Below, piece by piece: positions 49,526 through 59,076 of a DNA stretch of 64,000 bases (the first letter of the stretch is position 1; every line of letters begins with the position of its first letter). Origin of the DNA: Marinobacter salsuginis. Lineage in GTDB: Bacteria; Pseudomonadota; Gammaproteobacteria; Pseudomonadales; Oleiphilaceae. A program made the position numbers and the translations under genes. The notes below the pieces were generated by a model that was not told the DNA's origin, ran no database searches, and saw only the letters and a list, made by a program, of their open reading frames with translations. Where the stretch lies: the NCBI RefSeq assembly GCF_009617755.1, contig NZ_BGZH01000001.1, positions 310,001 through 374,000 on the forward strand. Reading direction: 5' to 3'.

Positions 49526-50182
49526 TCAGAATTCAAACCGCTCATCTACAAAGATCCGGGTTTCCCGGGCAGCCTGCGCAATCAGCGCACTCTGGGTCTG
49601 AGGCTGACTTTTCAGGGTCTGGAAATCGTGGTTGCCGCCTTCCAGCCAACGCAAATCGATGGCTTCGAGTTCCTGTTGGTGGTCCTCCAGCTCGTCGGGC
49701 TTGCCAAACGGGTCCCGCGTTCCCTGCAGCACCAGAATCGGGCAGTTCAGATCCCGGAAATGTGCGGTTCGCCAACGGTCCAGCTTCCCCGGTGGATGGA
49801 ATGGATAGCCAAAACAGATCACGCCATCAATATCGTCCCGACGGCTGGCGAGAATGCTCGCCATGCGGCCGCCCATGGACTTACCCCCAACCAGAATCAG
49901 ACTGCCGCTCCCTAGCTCTGCCCGAACCCGGTCAATCACCCCGGAAAAGTACTCCAGCAGTACCGGCTCCCGGTCTGGCGGACGCTTCTTTCCATCCTGG
50001 CGACGTTTCTGCATGTAGGGAAACTCAAAGCGAATAGTTCCAATACCCTCACGCTCAAGAGCCACAGACAGGTCTTCCATGAAGGTCGAGTCGGCCGGCG
50101 CTCCAGCACCGTGCGCCAGAATCAGCACGACTTTAGAATGACTTTCATAGCCTTTGGTCTTAATCAACTCCACAGAATTCAC
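49526..50182 (-). CDS. Alpha/beta hydrolase of the KANL3/Tex30 type
   Basis: A 218-residue hydrolase without signal peptide. The nucleophile elbow is GGKSMGGRM with Ser102; the acid is in LQGTRDPFGKP and the histidine in EGGNHDF, giving a full triad. The oxyanion strand is ILAHGAGAPADS. Bacterial members are small esterase-like proteins whose substrate is unknown. The start is GTG 50182 (MNSVELIKTKGYES). It is divergent from the cco operon, with the FNR-type sites lying in the spacer. Confidence 0.87.
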   Translation of the reverse strand: MNSVELIKTKGYESHSKVVLILAHGAGAPADSTFMEDLSVALEREGIGTIRFEFPYMQKRRQDGKKRPPDREPVLLEYFSGVIDRVRAELGSGSLILVGGKSMGGRMASILASRRDDIDGVICFGYPFHPPGKLDRWRTAHFRDLNCPILVLQGTRDPFGKPDELEDHQQELEAIDLRWLEGGNHDFQTLKSQPQTQSALIAQAARETRIFVDERFEF

Positions 50183-50292
50183 CTCACCCCTTTAAGCGAC
50201 TATCATTGCACTCAGGCAACACATATTCCCTACGCTGAAACAACTCCAATAACAGTACTGAAAAGGAAGCCATGTTGCTGATTTCGGCGCAT

Positions 50293-50323
50293 TTGACGGA
50301 TGTCAGGAGTTGACCTGAGTCAT
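50293..50323 (+). promoter_or_regulatory. Tandem FNR/ANR-type boxes upstream of ccoN
   Basis: Two near-consensus sites lie in tandem: TTGAC-GGAT-GTCAG (50293-50306) and TTGAC-CTGA-GTCAT (50310-50323). The consensus is TTGAT-N4-ATCAA, and TTGAC-N4-GTCAA is a common variant. CATACT at 50346-50351 is a fair -10. A start near 50358 would put the downstream site centre about -41.5, the class II activator position. This predicts induction of the cbb3 operon at low oxygen. The regulator gene is not in the window. Confidence 0.6.
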
Positions 50324-50393
50324 TGCAAACAGCTTACCGTTTCTCCATACTTGCGCCCGCATATTTCCCCACTATAAACCCATTGGTAAGGCT

Positions 50394-51824
50394 ATGAGCA
50401 CAGTAAATGCAAACCTGACATACAACTACAAGGTGGTGAGACAATTCGCCATCATGACAGTGGTATGGGGTATTGTAGGTATGGCGCTGGGTGTGCTGAT
50501 TGCAGCACAGCTGGTCTGGCCGTCCCTCAACCTCGACCTGCCCTTTACCCACTTCGGCCGTCTCAGGCCGCTGCATACCAACGCCGTTATCTTCGGCTTT
50601 GGTGGAAGTGCCTTGTTCGCTACCTCGTACTACGTGGTGCAGCGCACCTGTCAGGCCCGACTGATTTCCGATGGGCTGGCTTCCTTCACCTTCTGGGGCT
50701 GGCAGGCGATCATTGTCGCCGCAGCAATTACCCTGCCGCTCGGCCTTACCTCTTCCAAGGAATATGCCGAACTTGAATGGCCGATCGATATTGCCATCGC
50801 CATTGTTTGGATAACCTACGCGCTCGTGTTCTTCGGAACGGTCATGAAGCGCAGCACCCCCCACATTTATGTGGCCAACTGGTTCTACGGCGCATTCATC
50901 ATTACCGTTGCATGCCTGCACATCGGTAACAACATGGCGCTGCCCGCCAGTGCTTTCAAGTCTTACTCTGCGTATGCAGGCGTCACCGACGCGATGATGC
51001 AGTGGTGGTACGGCCATAACGCGGTAGGCTTCTTCCTGACGGCCGGCTTCCTGGGCATGATGTACTACTTCGTTCCCAAACAGGCCAATCGCCCTGTTTA
51101 CTCCTACCGTCTGTCGATCGTTCACTTCTGGGCTCTGATCGCCACCTACGTTTGGGCCGGTGGTCACCACCTGCACTACTCTGCACTGCCAGACTGGGCA
51201 CAGACCGCAGGCATGGTCATGTCCCTGATTCTGCTTGCACCTTCCTGGGGCGGCATGATCAACGGCATGATGACCCTCTCGGGCGCATGGCACAAACTGC
51301 GTACCGATCCGATTCTTCGCTTCCTGGTGGTTTCACTGTCTTTCTACGGCATGTCCACGTTTGAAGGTCCGATGATGTCCATCAAGACCGTTAACGCGCT
51401 TTCCCACAACACTGACTGGACCATCGGCCACGTTCACTCCGGTGCCCTGGGCTGGGTTGCCATGATCAGTATCGGTGCCGTTTACCACCTGATTCCCAAG
51501 CTTTGGGGTGTTCAGGCCATGTACAGCACAGCCCTGATCAACGCCCACTTCTGGCTGGCGACAGTCGGTACCGTACTGTACATCGTTGCCATGTGGGTCA
51601 ACGGCATTATGCAGGGCCTGATGTGGCGTGCGGTCAACCAGGACGGCACTCTGACCTACAGCTTTGTTGAAGCACTGGAGGCCTCTTACCCCGGCTACTT
51701 CGTCCGCTTCCTTGGCGGCGCTATCTTCCTGACCGGCATGCTTATCATGGCTTACAACGTTTACATGACCGTTCGCCAGAAAGATGCGATTGCGCAGGAC
51801 AACGCGGCAACCCAGCCGGCGTAA
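50394..51824 (+). CDS. ccoN: cbb3-type cytochrome c oxidase subunit I
   Basis: Catalytic heme-copper subunit of the high-affinity oxidase in the inner membrane. The 476 residues form about 12 helices. Heme and CuB histidines sit in [10 protein letters not shown], the YGHNAVGFF helix, [14 protein letters not shown] and [11 protein letters not shown]. It lacks the A-family Glu channel, as expected for type C oxidases. It is the first gene of ccoN-ccoO-ccoQ-ccoP, 16 bp before ccoO, with FNR-type sites about 70 bp upstream. Confidence 0.97.
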   Translation: MSTVNANLTYNYKVVRQFAIMTVVWGIVGMALGVLIAAQLVWPSLNLDLPFTHFGRLRPLHTNAVIFGFGGSALFATSYYVVQRTCQARLISDGLASFTFWGWQAIIVAAAITLPLGLTSSKEYAELEWPIDIAIAIVWITYALVFFGTVMKRSTPHIYVANWFYGAFIITVACLHIGNNMALPASAFKSYSAYAGVTDAMMQWWYGHNAVGFFLTAGFLGMMYYFVPKQANRPVYSYRLSIVHFWALIATYVWAGGHHLHYSALPDWAQTAGMVMSLILLAPSWGGMINGMMTLSGAWHKLRTDPILRFLVVSLSFYGMSTFEGPMMSIKTVNALSHNTDWTIGHVHSGALGWVAMISIGAVYHLIPKLWGVQAMYSTALINAHFWLATVGTVLYIVAMWVNGIMQGLMWRAVNQDGTLTYSFVEALEASYPGYFVRFLGGAIFLTGMLIMAYNVYMTVRQKDAIAQDNAATQPA

Positions 51825-51839
51825 CGGGAGAGAGATCAG

Positions 51840-52448
51840 ATGAAACACGAAATAGTTGAAAAGAACCTTGGTCTGATGATCGTGCTGATCGTCCTGACCA
51901 TCAGCGGCGGTTTTCTCGCCGAAGTAGTGCCCCTGTTCTTCCTGAAGGAAACCAATGAACCGGTGGAGGGTCTTGAGCCCCTGTCGGCCCTGGAACTGGA
52001 AGGCCGGGATATCTACATCCGTGAAGGCTGCCACGTGTGCCATACCCAGCAGATCCGTCCGTTCCGGGCGGAGACTGAGCGCTATGGCCACTACTCCGTT
52101 GCGGGCGAGTTCGTTTATGACCGCCCGTTCCTGTGGGGTTCCAAGCGCACCGGTCCGGATCTGGCCCGTGTAGGCGGTCGTTATTCGGACGCCTGGCAGC
52201 GCCAGCACCTTTATGATCCGCGCAGCGTTGTGCCCGAATCGAACATGCCAGCCTTCCCGTGGCTGTTCGAAGACCGGGTAGATCACACCAAGACCGCCGC
52301 AAAAATGGAGACCCTCCAGACGCTGGGCGTGCCCTACACCGATGATCAGATTGCCGAAGCGTCTGCCCAGGTAGAAGGCAAATTCGAAATCGAGGCTCTG
52401 GTCGCGTACCTGCAACAGCTGGGTACAGTGATTTCAGACAAACGGTGA
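51840..52448 (+). CDS. ccoO: cbb3-type oxidase mono-heme subunit II
   Basis: Membrane-anchored c-type cytochrome that passes electrons to CcoN. The 202 residues have one N-terminal helix (about 8-35) and a periplasmic heme domain with CHVCH at 64-68; the axial methionine lies in SNMPAFPWL. The ATG at 51840 follows an AGAGA site 16 bp after ccoN. Its length is the usual one. Confidence 0.96.
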   Translation: MKHEIVEKNLGLMIVLIVLTISGGFLAEVVPLFFLKETNEPVEGLEPLSALELEGRDIYIREGCHVCHTQQIRPFRAETERYGHYSVAGEFVYDRPFLWGSKRTGPDLARVGGRYSDAWQRQHLYDPRSVVPESNMPAFPWLFEDRVDHTKTAAKMETLQTLGVPYTDDQIAEASAQVEGKFEIEALVAYLQQLGTVISDKR

Positions 52449-52452
52449 ACCC

Positions 52453-52638
52453 ATGGATATTAATGAGTTACGCGGTATTCACACACTTCTGGTAATGGCG
52501 GTTTTCCTGGGAATCGTCTGGTGGGCGTACAGCGCCCACCGCAAGAAGGCCAACGACGAGGCAGCCCACCTGCCCTTCGACGATGACGACGTGGAAAAGC
52601 GTACGCTCGAACAGGAAAAAACGGAGAAAAAAGAATGA
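52453..52638 (+). CDS. ccoQ: cbb3 oxidase small subunit CcoQ
   Basis: A 61-residue protein with a single helix (about 8-27, IHTLLVMAVFLGIVWWAYSA) and a charged cytoplasmic tail (ending EKTEKKE). CcoQ stabilises the cbb3 complex, especially under oxygen. It lies 4 bp after ccoO and overlaps ccoP at ATGA. Confidence 0.92.
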   Translation: MDINELRGIHTLLVMAVFLGIVWWAYSAHRKKANDEAAHLPFDDDDVEKRTLEQEKTEKKE

Positions 52639-53525
52639 GTACCTTTTGGAGCATCTGGATCAGTGTGATCGTGCTCGGTACCGTATTCGGCTGCTGGTGG
52701 CTGCTTTGGGCGACCCGCAAGAGCCAGACGACCGATACCGAAACCGATCGCACCATGGGCCATTCCTTTGATGGCATTGAGGAATACGATAACCCACTAC
52801 CCAAGTGGTGGTTCTATCTCTTTATCGCAACGTGCATTTTTGCACTTGGGTACCTCGCGCTCTACCCGGGCCTGGGTAACTGGAAAGGCCTTCTGGGCTG
52901 GACCGCCGTTAATCAATGGGAAGCCGAAGTAGCAGAGGCCGAAGAGAAATACGGCGAAATCTACGCCCAGTACGGCCAGACCCCCGTCCCGGAGCTGGCA
53001 GAGAATGACGACGCCATGAAAATTGGCCAGCGTCTGTTCGCCAACAACTGCGCGGTTTGTCACGGCTCCGCCGCTCGTGGCCAGGTTGGTTTCCCCAACC
53101 TGACGGACGACGACTGGCTCTGGGGCGGTACCCCTGAGGCGATTCTGGAAACCCTCCATAACGGCCGTATGGGTAACATGCCAGCCAAAGGCACCATGCC
53201 CAGCATGACCAACGAGCAGGTTGACCAGGTTGTGAACTACGTTCTGAGCTTCAGTGGTCGTGAAAAAGACGCCGAGGCTGCCAAAGCGGGCGAACAGGTC
53301 TTTGCCCAGGCTTGCGTGGCCTGTCATGGCCCCGAGGGTAAAGGTATGCAGGCTCTGGGCGCGCCCAACCTGACCGACAACACCTGGCTCTATGGCTCCA
53401 CCTATGAGTGGATCAAGGAGACCGTCATGAACGGTCGCCAGAACCAGATGCCAGCTCAGGATCGCCTGCTTTCAGACGATCAGATTCAGATTCTCGCGGC
53501 TTACGTTTACAGCCTCTCGAACTGA
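52635..53525 (+). CDS. ccoP: cbb3-type oxidase di-heme subunit III
   Basis: Di-heme cytochrome c that takes electrons from soluble donors. The 296 residues have two N-terminal helices (about 5-27 and 58-78), the longer form of CcoP, and two CxxCH sites, CAVCH at 139-143 and CVACH near 225-229. Methionine ligands lie in MGNMPAKG and NQMPAQ. It ends the ccoNOQP unit; a strong hairpin follows the stop. Confidence 0.96.
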   Translation: MSTFWSIWISVIVLGTVFGCWWLLWATRKSQTTDTETDRTMGHSFDGIEEYDNPLPKWWFYLFIATCIFALGYLALYPGLGNWKGLLGWTAVNQWEAEVAEAEEKYGEIYAQYGQTPVPELAENDDAMKIGQRLFANNCAVCHGSAARGQVGFPNLTDDDWLWGGTPEAILETLHNGRMGNMPAKGTMPSMTNEQVDQVVNYVLSFSGREKDAEAAKAGEQVFAQACVACHGPEGKGMQALGAPNLTDNTWLYGSTYEWIKETVMNGRQNQMPAQDRLLSDDQIQILAAYVYSLSN

Positions 53526-53530
53526 GTCAG

Positions 53531-53598
53531 CCGGCCGGGGTTTGACCCCGGCCCGGTCTTTTCAACCCTGTGTCTGCGTGCGGGCACAGGCTTGAAAA
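53531..53598 (+). terminator. Two consecutive hairpins between ccoP and ccoG
   Basis: The first hairpin is GGCCGGGG (53533-53540), loop TTTGA, CCCCGGCC (53546-53553), followed by TCTTTT, and looks like an intrinsic terminator. The second pairs 53559-53572 with 53585-53598 (TTTTCAA ... TTGAAAA, one mismatch) and shares the T-tract of the first, so the two may compete. This could limit read-through from ccoNOQP into ccoGHIS. Confidence 0.65.
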
Positions 53599-53652
53599 GA
53601 TCAGCAGACTAAAAGCCTGTTGCCCCGCATTACCCTTTTCCTGGAGGTAACG

Positions 53653-55083
53653 ATGAGCAGTGAGATTCCGGTCAAACAGGTTGACCCATCCTCTGACCCC
53701 TCCGACAACAATAATAAATCCGGAACCGTCGAGCTTTACGCCAGCCGCAAGAAGATTTACGTCAAGGAAGTCAAAGGCTTCTTTCAGCGTATTCGTAATG
53801 TCAGCCTGACGCTGCTAATGGGCATGTACTTTGCGTTCGTCTGGTTCACGCTGGACGGACAACCCCTGATCCATTTTGACCTCCCTGCCCGTGAGTTCCA
53901 TTTGTACGGAGCCACTTTCTACCCGAAGGATTTCATCCTGCTATCGGGAATGCTGATTATCTGTGCCTTTGGCCTGTTCTTCATTACCACCCTGTTTGGC
54001 CGGGTCTGGTGTGGCTACACGTGTCCGCAGACAGTCTGGACGTTCATTTTCATGTGGGTTGAGGAGCGCATAGAAGGCAGCCGAAACAAGCGGATGAAAC
54101 TGGACAAAGCTCCCAGTTCCGCCAGCAAGATTGCCAAGAAATCCGCCAAACACACGGTATGGCTCCTGATCGCCCTGGCTACCGGCCTGACCTTCGTCGG
54201 CTACTTTTACCCGATCCGGGAACTGATCGCAGACCTGTTTACCTTGCAGGCCAATGGCTGGGCCTATTTCTGGGTGGCCTTTTTTACTGTCGCCACCTAT
54301 CTGAACGCTGGCTGGATGCGTGAGCAGGTTTGCCTGTACATGTGTCCTTATGCCCGCTTCCAGTCCGTCATGTTTGACCCCAACACCCGCGTGGTCTCCT
54401 ACGATCCAAACCGCGGCGAGCCACGGGGTGGCCGCAAAAAGGGCGTGGATCCGGCAGAGGCCGGCCTCGGCGATTGTATCGACTGTGGCCAGTGCGTCCA
54501 GGTATGCCCAACGGGTATCGATATCAGAGACGGGCTTCAGTACGAGTGTATCGGCTGTGCCCTTTGCATTGATGCCTGTGACGAAATCATGGATAAGATG
54601 AACTACCCGAGGGGCCTGATCCGCTATACCACGGAGAATGAACTCGAGGGTAAGACCTCGAAGCTCCTGCGGCCACGAACCTTTGGCTATGGTGCGGTCC
54701 TGTCGTTGATGGTTGCGGCCATTATTTTCACAATAGTCACCCGGGTACCGGCGCAAATGGATGCGCTCCGTGATCGCGGCGCCCTTTACAGTTTCAATGG
54801 CGAAGGTCGAATCGAGAACTCCTACACGCTGAAAATTGCCAATATGACAGAGGTTCCCCAGACCTTCACTCTCGCCGTGACCGGCCTGGAGGGGATCCGG
54901 ATCCTGACTGATACCTCGGTAACCGTTGAAAGCGGGGAAAACCGCTCATTGCCGACCGTTGTCGATGTGCCTCCGGAATCCATTACCGAGTCCAACAACG
55001 ATATCCTGTTCAGGGCGCAATCCGAGACGGATTCTTCGCTCAGCCTTGAAACTGAAAGCCGATTTGTCGGTCCAACGCGCTGA
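53653..55083 (+). CDS. ccoG: Cytochrome oxidase assembly protein CcoG (ferredoxin-type)
   Basis: Membrane cupric reductase needed for cbb3 assembly. The 476 residues have several helices (about 45-65, 95-115, 170-190, 205-230, 345-365), the motif GYTCPQTVW, and two [4Fe-4S] clusters: CIDCGQCVQVCPTG and CIGCALCIDACD. A C-terminal immunoglobulin-like periplasmic domain completes it. I chose ATG 53653, with a GGAGG site 7 bp upstream; TTG 53620 lies farther out and lacks this. Confidence 0.94.
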   Translation: MSSEIPVKQVDPSSDPSDNNNKSGTVELYASRKKIYVKEVKGFFQRIRNVSLTLLMGMYFAFVWFTLDGQPLIHFDLPAREFHLYGATFYPKDFILLSGMLIICAFGLFFITTLFGRVWCGYTCPQTVWTFIFMWVEERIEGSRNKRMKLDKAPSSASKIAKKSAKHTVWLLIALATGLTFVGYFYPIRELIADLFTLQANGWAYFWVAFFTVATYLNAGWMREQVCLYMCPYARFQSVMFDPNTRVVSYDPNRGEPRGGRKKGVDPAEAGLGDCIDCGQCVQVCPTGIDIRDGLQYECIGCALCIDACDEIMDKMNYPRGLIRYTTENELEGKTSKLLRPRTFGYGAVLSLMVAAIIFTIVTRVPAQMDALRDRGALYSFNGEGRIENSYTLKIANMTEVPQTFTLAVTGLEGIRILTDTSVTVESGENRSLPTVVDVPPESITESNNDILFRAQSETDSSLSLETESRFVGPTR

Positions 55084-55127
55084 TTTCTGATTGCGCGGAC
55101 CTGACCGCATTAACGAGACACCGATTT

Positions 55128-55643
55128 ATGACAACTGAAACACCCGTAGCACCCTGGTACCGCCAGCCCTGGTTCTGGTTCCTGCTGATATTCCCGGGCG
55201 CATCCATTATTTATTGCGCCGTTGCCATTACGATTGCTGTCAGCACTGAAAATGCAATGGTCACCGACGACTGGTCCAAGGAAGGCCGCGGTATCAATAT
55301 GTCCATTGCCCGGGACCAGAAAGCTGTGGATCTGGGGATGGAAGCCCGGATCGATTTTCAGAACCGGAACATCACCGTGGATCTGAATACCGTTGACGGT
55401 CCGGCGGATTTCCCCTATCTGATTCTCAACCTGTTCCATCCAACGCTTTCGGACAAGGACCGCACAATCCAGTTCCAGCAGGTTGCCCCGGGACGATTTG
55501 CCGGAAAGCTCCATAACGATATTGACGGCCGCTGGTACTACGACCTCCGTGGTCCGGCCAACGAGTGGCGTCTCAAAGGAGAAGCCTGGCTGCCTTCCGA
55601 GAGCGGCATAACGGTCAAGGCCGGGGAGTCTGCCCAAGGTTGA
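55128..55643 (+). CDS. ccoH: cbb3 oxidase assembly protein CcoH (FixH)
   Basis: A 171-residue single-span protein with the helix at about 12-38 (WFWFLLIFPGASIIYCAVAI) and a periplasmic domain of the FixH family, containing DDWSKEGRGINMS. CcoH associates with the cbb3 subunits during late assembly. It lies 44 bp after ccoG; its TGA overlaps the presumed TTG start of ccoI. Confidence 0.92.
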   Translation: MTTETPVAPWYRQPWFWFLLIFPGASIIYCAVAITIAVSTENAMVTDDWSKEGRGINMSIARDQKAVDLGMEARIDFQNRNITVDLNTVDGPADFPYLILNLFHPTLSDKDRTIQFQQVAPGRFAGKLHNDIDGRWYYDLRGPANEWRLKGEAWLPSESGITVKAGESAQG

Positions 55644-58087
55644 CCAGCCTGGATTGCTTTCACTGCGGTGAACCGGCAGATGGTGAGCCGCCCATTACCC
55701 TTGAGCTTGATGGCACAAATCGCCACTTCTGCTGCCAGGGCTGCAAGGCGGTTTGCCAGACCATCCACAGTGAGGGTCTGACCGGTTTTTATGATTTTCG
55801 GACAAAACCGGCTGTCACACCGAAGCAACTGACCGCAGCAGAATTGAACCGTATCAGGGAACTTGACCATCCCCTGATTCAGGAATCCTTTGTTGCCCCT
55901 GTCAAAGGGGCACAGGAAGCCCAGCTGCTGATTGGCGGGATTACCTGCGCGGCCTGCATCTGGCTGCTTGAAAACCACATGAAACAACAGCCCGGTGTTG
56001 TTTCCTTTTCGGTAAACCACACCACACAGAGAGCCCGGCTGGTCTGGTCCCCCGATCAGGCGCCGCTCAGCGACCTTCTGATTGCCATTCATGAGCTGGG
56101 TTATACAGCGCGCCCCTACCAGGCAGACGAGGCGGAACAGGCCCTTAAGGCCGAACACCGGTCCATGCTTATCAGGGTCGCCATCGCGGGCATAGGCTCT
56201 TTCCAGAGCATGATGCTGGCCTTTCCCCTGTACTTCGAGCTGGTCAACGATCTGTCGCCGGAGTTTGTAAGCTTCTTCCGGTGGTTCAGTTTGCTGGTTG
56301 CCACCCCCGTGGTTCTCTACAGCGCTGCCCCTTTTTTCCGAAACGCGCGCCGGGATATACGGAGCCGGCATCTGACCATGGATGTGCCGGTTGCCATTGC
56401 TATCGGGCTTGCCTACCTTGCCAGCGCCTGGGTAACCATTGTTGGCGGCGAGGAAGTCTACTTCGAGTCCGTATGCATGTTTACCTTCTTCCTGCTGCTC
56501 GGTCGTTATATTGAGGTGCAGGCCCGTTACCGCGCGGGGTTAACCGGAAACGCCCTTGCAGGTTTCCAGCCGACGGTTGCCACACGAGTCACCGGTGATG
56601 ATACGGACATATTGCCGGCCCACCAGATTCGGCCCGGCGATATCGTTCGGGTTCGGCCCGGCGAGACTGTGCCGGTGGATGGAGAAATCGTGCGGGGAGA
56701 GTCCACTCTCAACGAGGCTGCGCTGACGGGAGAATATCTGCCTGAAACCCGCTACCCCGGGGATACCGTTCATGCCGGCAGTGTCAACGGCGAGAATCCG
56801 CTTGATGTAAGGGTGGTGAAGGCCGGCGCACAAACCCGGCTGTCAGGTATTCTCCGGGTGCTGGACCGGGTGCAATCGGAAAAGCCCGAGGTCGCGATGA
56901 TGGCCGACCGTATGGCGGGGAAATTTGTTGGGCGGGTACTCATACTGGCTCCGGTGGTCTGGATCGGTTGGTGGCTGGCTGGCGCCGACAACGCCTTCGA
57001 CATCACCCTGTCGGTACTGGTGGTAACCTGCCCTTGCGCGCTGTCGCTGGCAACCCCGACCGCCATCACCTCGGCAACAGTCAGGCTCCGTCGCCTTGGT
57101 TTTTTGCCGACGAGGGGCCATGCCCTGGAATCAATGAACACCATCGATACCGTCGTGTTCGATAAAACCGGAACCTTGACGCGAGGGGAGCTCAGTCTCA
57201 CCGGGACAGAGGTTGTCGGTAGCATGGATGAGGAGACCTGCCTGCAGCTTGCGGCCGGCCTCGAGAAATACTCTGAACATCCGATCGCCAGAGTATTCCA
57301 TCGTCGGACTACCGCCGCAGTTGAAGATGTGGAAAATCATTTGGGTGGTGGGCTCTCAGGCCACCTGGGCACTATGACGGTGTTCATTGGCCATCGGGGA
57401 TTTGTCGAACAGCATGTAGGCGCACCCGCACCCAAATCCGGGCAGCAACATGGCATGGAGATCTGGCTGGCATCAGATCGCGAGTGGCTGGCCTGCTTCA
57501 GGCTCGACGACCAACCCCGGGATGATGCCCGAGCTGCCATCAAGGCCCTCCAGGATTCCGGCATTCGGACTTTGCTGCTCAGTGGCGACCGCTCAGGCCA
57601 TGTTGAGCAGGTGGCGGGCATGCTGGGCATCGATGAAGCAATCGGGCAGGCTTCTCCGGAGGAAAAGCTGGCGGTATTGCAGAAGCTGGAATCTGAGGGC
57701 CGGCAAATCATGATGGTCGGCGACGGGTTGAACGATCTACCGTCCATGGCCGGCGCAGGAATCTCCGTTGCCATGGGGACAGCCGCAGACCTGACTCAAC
57801 TGAAAGCTGATGCAGTTCTGCTGAACGGCCAGTTACTGCAATTGGTCGAAGCCCTGAAAACCAGCCGTCAAACACGGCGAATCATCCGACAGAATCTCTG
57901 GTGGGCACTTGCCTACAATGTCTGCGCGTTGCCCCTTGCAGCAGCAGGCATGGTTCCGCCCTGGCTTGCAGCAATCGGTATGTCCCTCAGTTCCCTGGTC
58001 GTTGTGTTGAACGCGCTGAGGCTCGGCAAGGCACCGAAGCAAACGGTTCAGCAAAACCCGGCGGTTGGCGCCCAGGCCCTGTCCTGA
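55640..58087 (+). CDS. ccoI: Copper-exporting P1B-type ATPase CcoI (FixI)
   Basis: Delivers copper to the periplasm for the CuB site of cbb3. The protein of about 815 residues has an N-terminal cysteine region (Cys6, Cys9 in CFHCGEP, then HFCCQGCKAVC), a metal-binding domain with GGITCAACIW, the membrane CPC at 464-466, Asp508 in DKTGTLT, and GDGLNDLPSM. I chose TTG 55640, in a TTGA overlap with ccoH and preceded by AAGG, because conserved sequence begins there. The longer open frame from 55565 would read through ccoH in another frame. Confidence 0.93.
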   Translation: MTSLDCFHCGEPADGEPPITLELDGTNRHFCCQGCKAVCQTIHSEGLTGFYDFRTKPAVTPKQLTAAELNRIRELDHPLIQESFVAPVKGAQEAQLLIGGITCAACIWLLENHMKQQPGVVSFSVNHTTQRARLVWSPDQAPLSDLLIAIHELGYTARPYQADEAEQALKAEHRSMLIRVAIAGIGSFQSMMLAFPLYFELVNDLSPEFVSFFRWFSLLVATPVVLYSAAPFFRNARRDIRSRHLTMDVPVAIAIGLAYLASAWVTIVGGEEVYFESVCMFTFFLLLGRYIEVQARYRAGLTGNALAGFQPTVATRVTGDDTDILPAHQIRPGDIVRVRPGETVPVDGEIVRGESTLNEAALTGEYLPETRYPGDTVHAGSVNGENPLDVRVVKAGAQTRLSGILRVLDRVQSEKPEVAMMADRMAGKFVGRVLILAPVVWIGWWLAGADNAFDITLSVLVVTCPCALSLATPTAITSATVRLRRLGFLPTRGHALESMNTIDTVVFDKTGTLTRGELSLTGTEVVGSMDEETCLQLAAGLEKYSEHPIARVFHRRTTAAVEDVENHLGGGLSGHLGTMTVFIGHRGFVEQHVGAPAPKSGQQHGMEIWLASDREWLACFRLDDQPRDDARAAIKALQDSGIRTLLLSGDRSGHVEQVAGMLGIDEAIGQASPEEKLAVLQKLESEGRQIMMVGDGLNDLPSMAGAGISVAMGTAADLTQLKADAVLLNGQLLQLVEALKTSRQTRRIIRQNLWWALAYNVCALPLAAAGMVPPWLAAIGMSLSSLVVVLNALRLGKAPKQTVQQNPAVGAQALS

Positions 58088-58125
58088 TACCGTAAACCCT
58101 ATACTCTTTCCTACGAGGTTTCGCC

Positions 58126-58386
58126 GTGCAAATCGTAATGTTCCTGGTACCGGTGATGCTCATACTGGTGGCTCTGGGCATCGTTCTGTTTTCATGGGCG
58201 GTCAAGAACGGTCAGTACGATGATCTCGAAGGCCCCGCCCATCGGATTCTTTACGATGACGACAAGGACATGATCCCGGACGACGCTCGCACCGATAAGC
58301 CGGCTGCCGAAGAACAAACCCCTGAACAAGTATCGGAGGCCAGCAAGGCCGCCAATCCGGATGAGGATAACTCCCAGAAAGGATGA
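58126..58386 (+). CDS. ccoS: cbb3 oxidase maturation protein CcoS
   Basis: An 86-residue protein with one helix (about 4-24, MFLVPVMLILVALGIVLFSW) followed by NGQYDDLEGPAHRILYDDD, the conserved CcoS motif, and a long acidic tail. It is needed for cofactor insertion in the oxidase. The start is GTG 58126; ATG 58138 is possible. Its stop overlaps the next gene at ATGA. Confidence 0.9.
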   Translation: MQIVMFLVPVMLILVALGIVLFSWAVKNGQYDDLEGPAHRILYDDDKDMIPDDARTDKPAAEEQTPEQVSEASKAANPDEDNSQKG

Positions 58387-59072
58387 ATCCGGAACTCTAC
58401 CTCAGTTATCCGAGCGCCTTCCTGATCGGACTGCTTGGCAGTACGCACTGCCTCGGAATGTGCGGCGGTATCAGCGCTTCCCTGTCAATGGCGCTTCCCG
58501 TGGGTCGGGGTTTCCGGTTCCGGCAAACCGTCATGCTTCTGGCTTTCAACTTCGGACGAATCGGCAGTTATGTGCTGATCGCCACCCTGGTCGCGCTGGC
58601 CAGCACCTCGGCCGCCAGCCAATGGGCCTCTGCAGGCCTCGTGCTTCGCACCCTGGCCGGGCTTCTGCTGATCTTCATGGGGCTGTCCATGGGGCAATGG
58701 TGGCAGGGGATCCGATACGTTGAGCGGGTAGGCGCACCAATCTGGGCACGACTTTCACCCCTGACCCGCCGCTTACTGCCGGTGAATCACGGCGGCCAGG
58801 CACTTGCTCTGGGAGCGCTATGGGGCTGGCTGCCCTGCGGGTTGGTTTACAGCACGCTGGGGTGGGCAGCACTGCAGCCCACGGTGGGCTCCGCAGCGCT
58901 GACCATGCTGTTTTTCGGGCTTGGCACCCTGCCCTCGATGCTGGCCACGGGGTTCGCAGCCAATTGGATTCGCGGCTTGCAGAGCCACCGGTTATTTCGC
59001 AAAGTCACCGGCGGCCTGCTGATCCTGTTCGGCCTCTGGACACTGCCTTTCCTGCATCTGGCCGGACACTAG
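58383..59072 (+). CDS. Sulfite exporter TauE/SafE family protein
   Basis: A 229-residue polytopic membrane protein of the short TauE/SafE family, with six or so helices. The hallmark GLLGSTHCLGMCGGISASLS lies at residues 17-36. Genes of this kind almost always follow ccoS, and a link to copper or cbb3 assembly is suspected (HupE/CcoA-like transport has been discussed), but the substrate is unknown. It overlaps ccoS at ATGA and converges with ttcA. Confidence 0.86.
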   Translation: MNPELYLSYPSAFLIGLLGSTHCLGMCGGISASLSMALPVGRGFRFRQTVMLLAFNFGRIGSYVLIATLVALASTSAASQWASAGLVLRTLAGLLLIFMGLSMGQWWQGIRYVERVGAPIWARLSPLTRRLLPVNHGGQALALGALWGWLPCGLVYSTLGWAALQPTVGSAALTMLFFGLGTLPSMLATGFAANWIRGLQSHRLFRKVTGGLLILFGLWTLPFLHLAGH

Positions 59073-59076
59073 CCGG

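Noticed and set aside
50334..52415. Two long minus-strand frames (319 and 360 codons) opposite ccoN and ccoO.
   Set aside because: They are shadows of the heme-copper oxidase genes, and their translations are His/Gly-rich strings without domains.
53586..53605. A possible FNR site (TTGAAAAGATCAG) before ccoG.
   Set aside because: The spacing between half-sites is one base short, and the sequence is already part of the hairpin arm.
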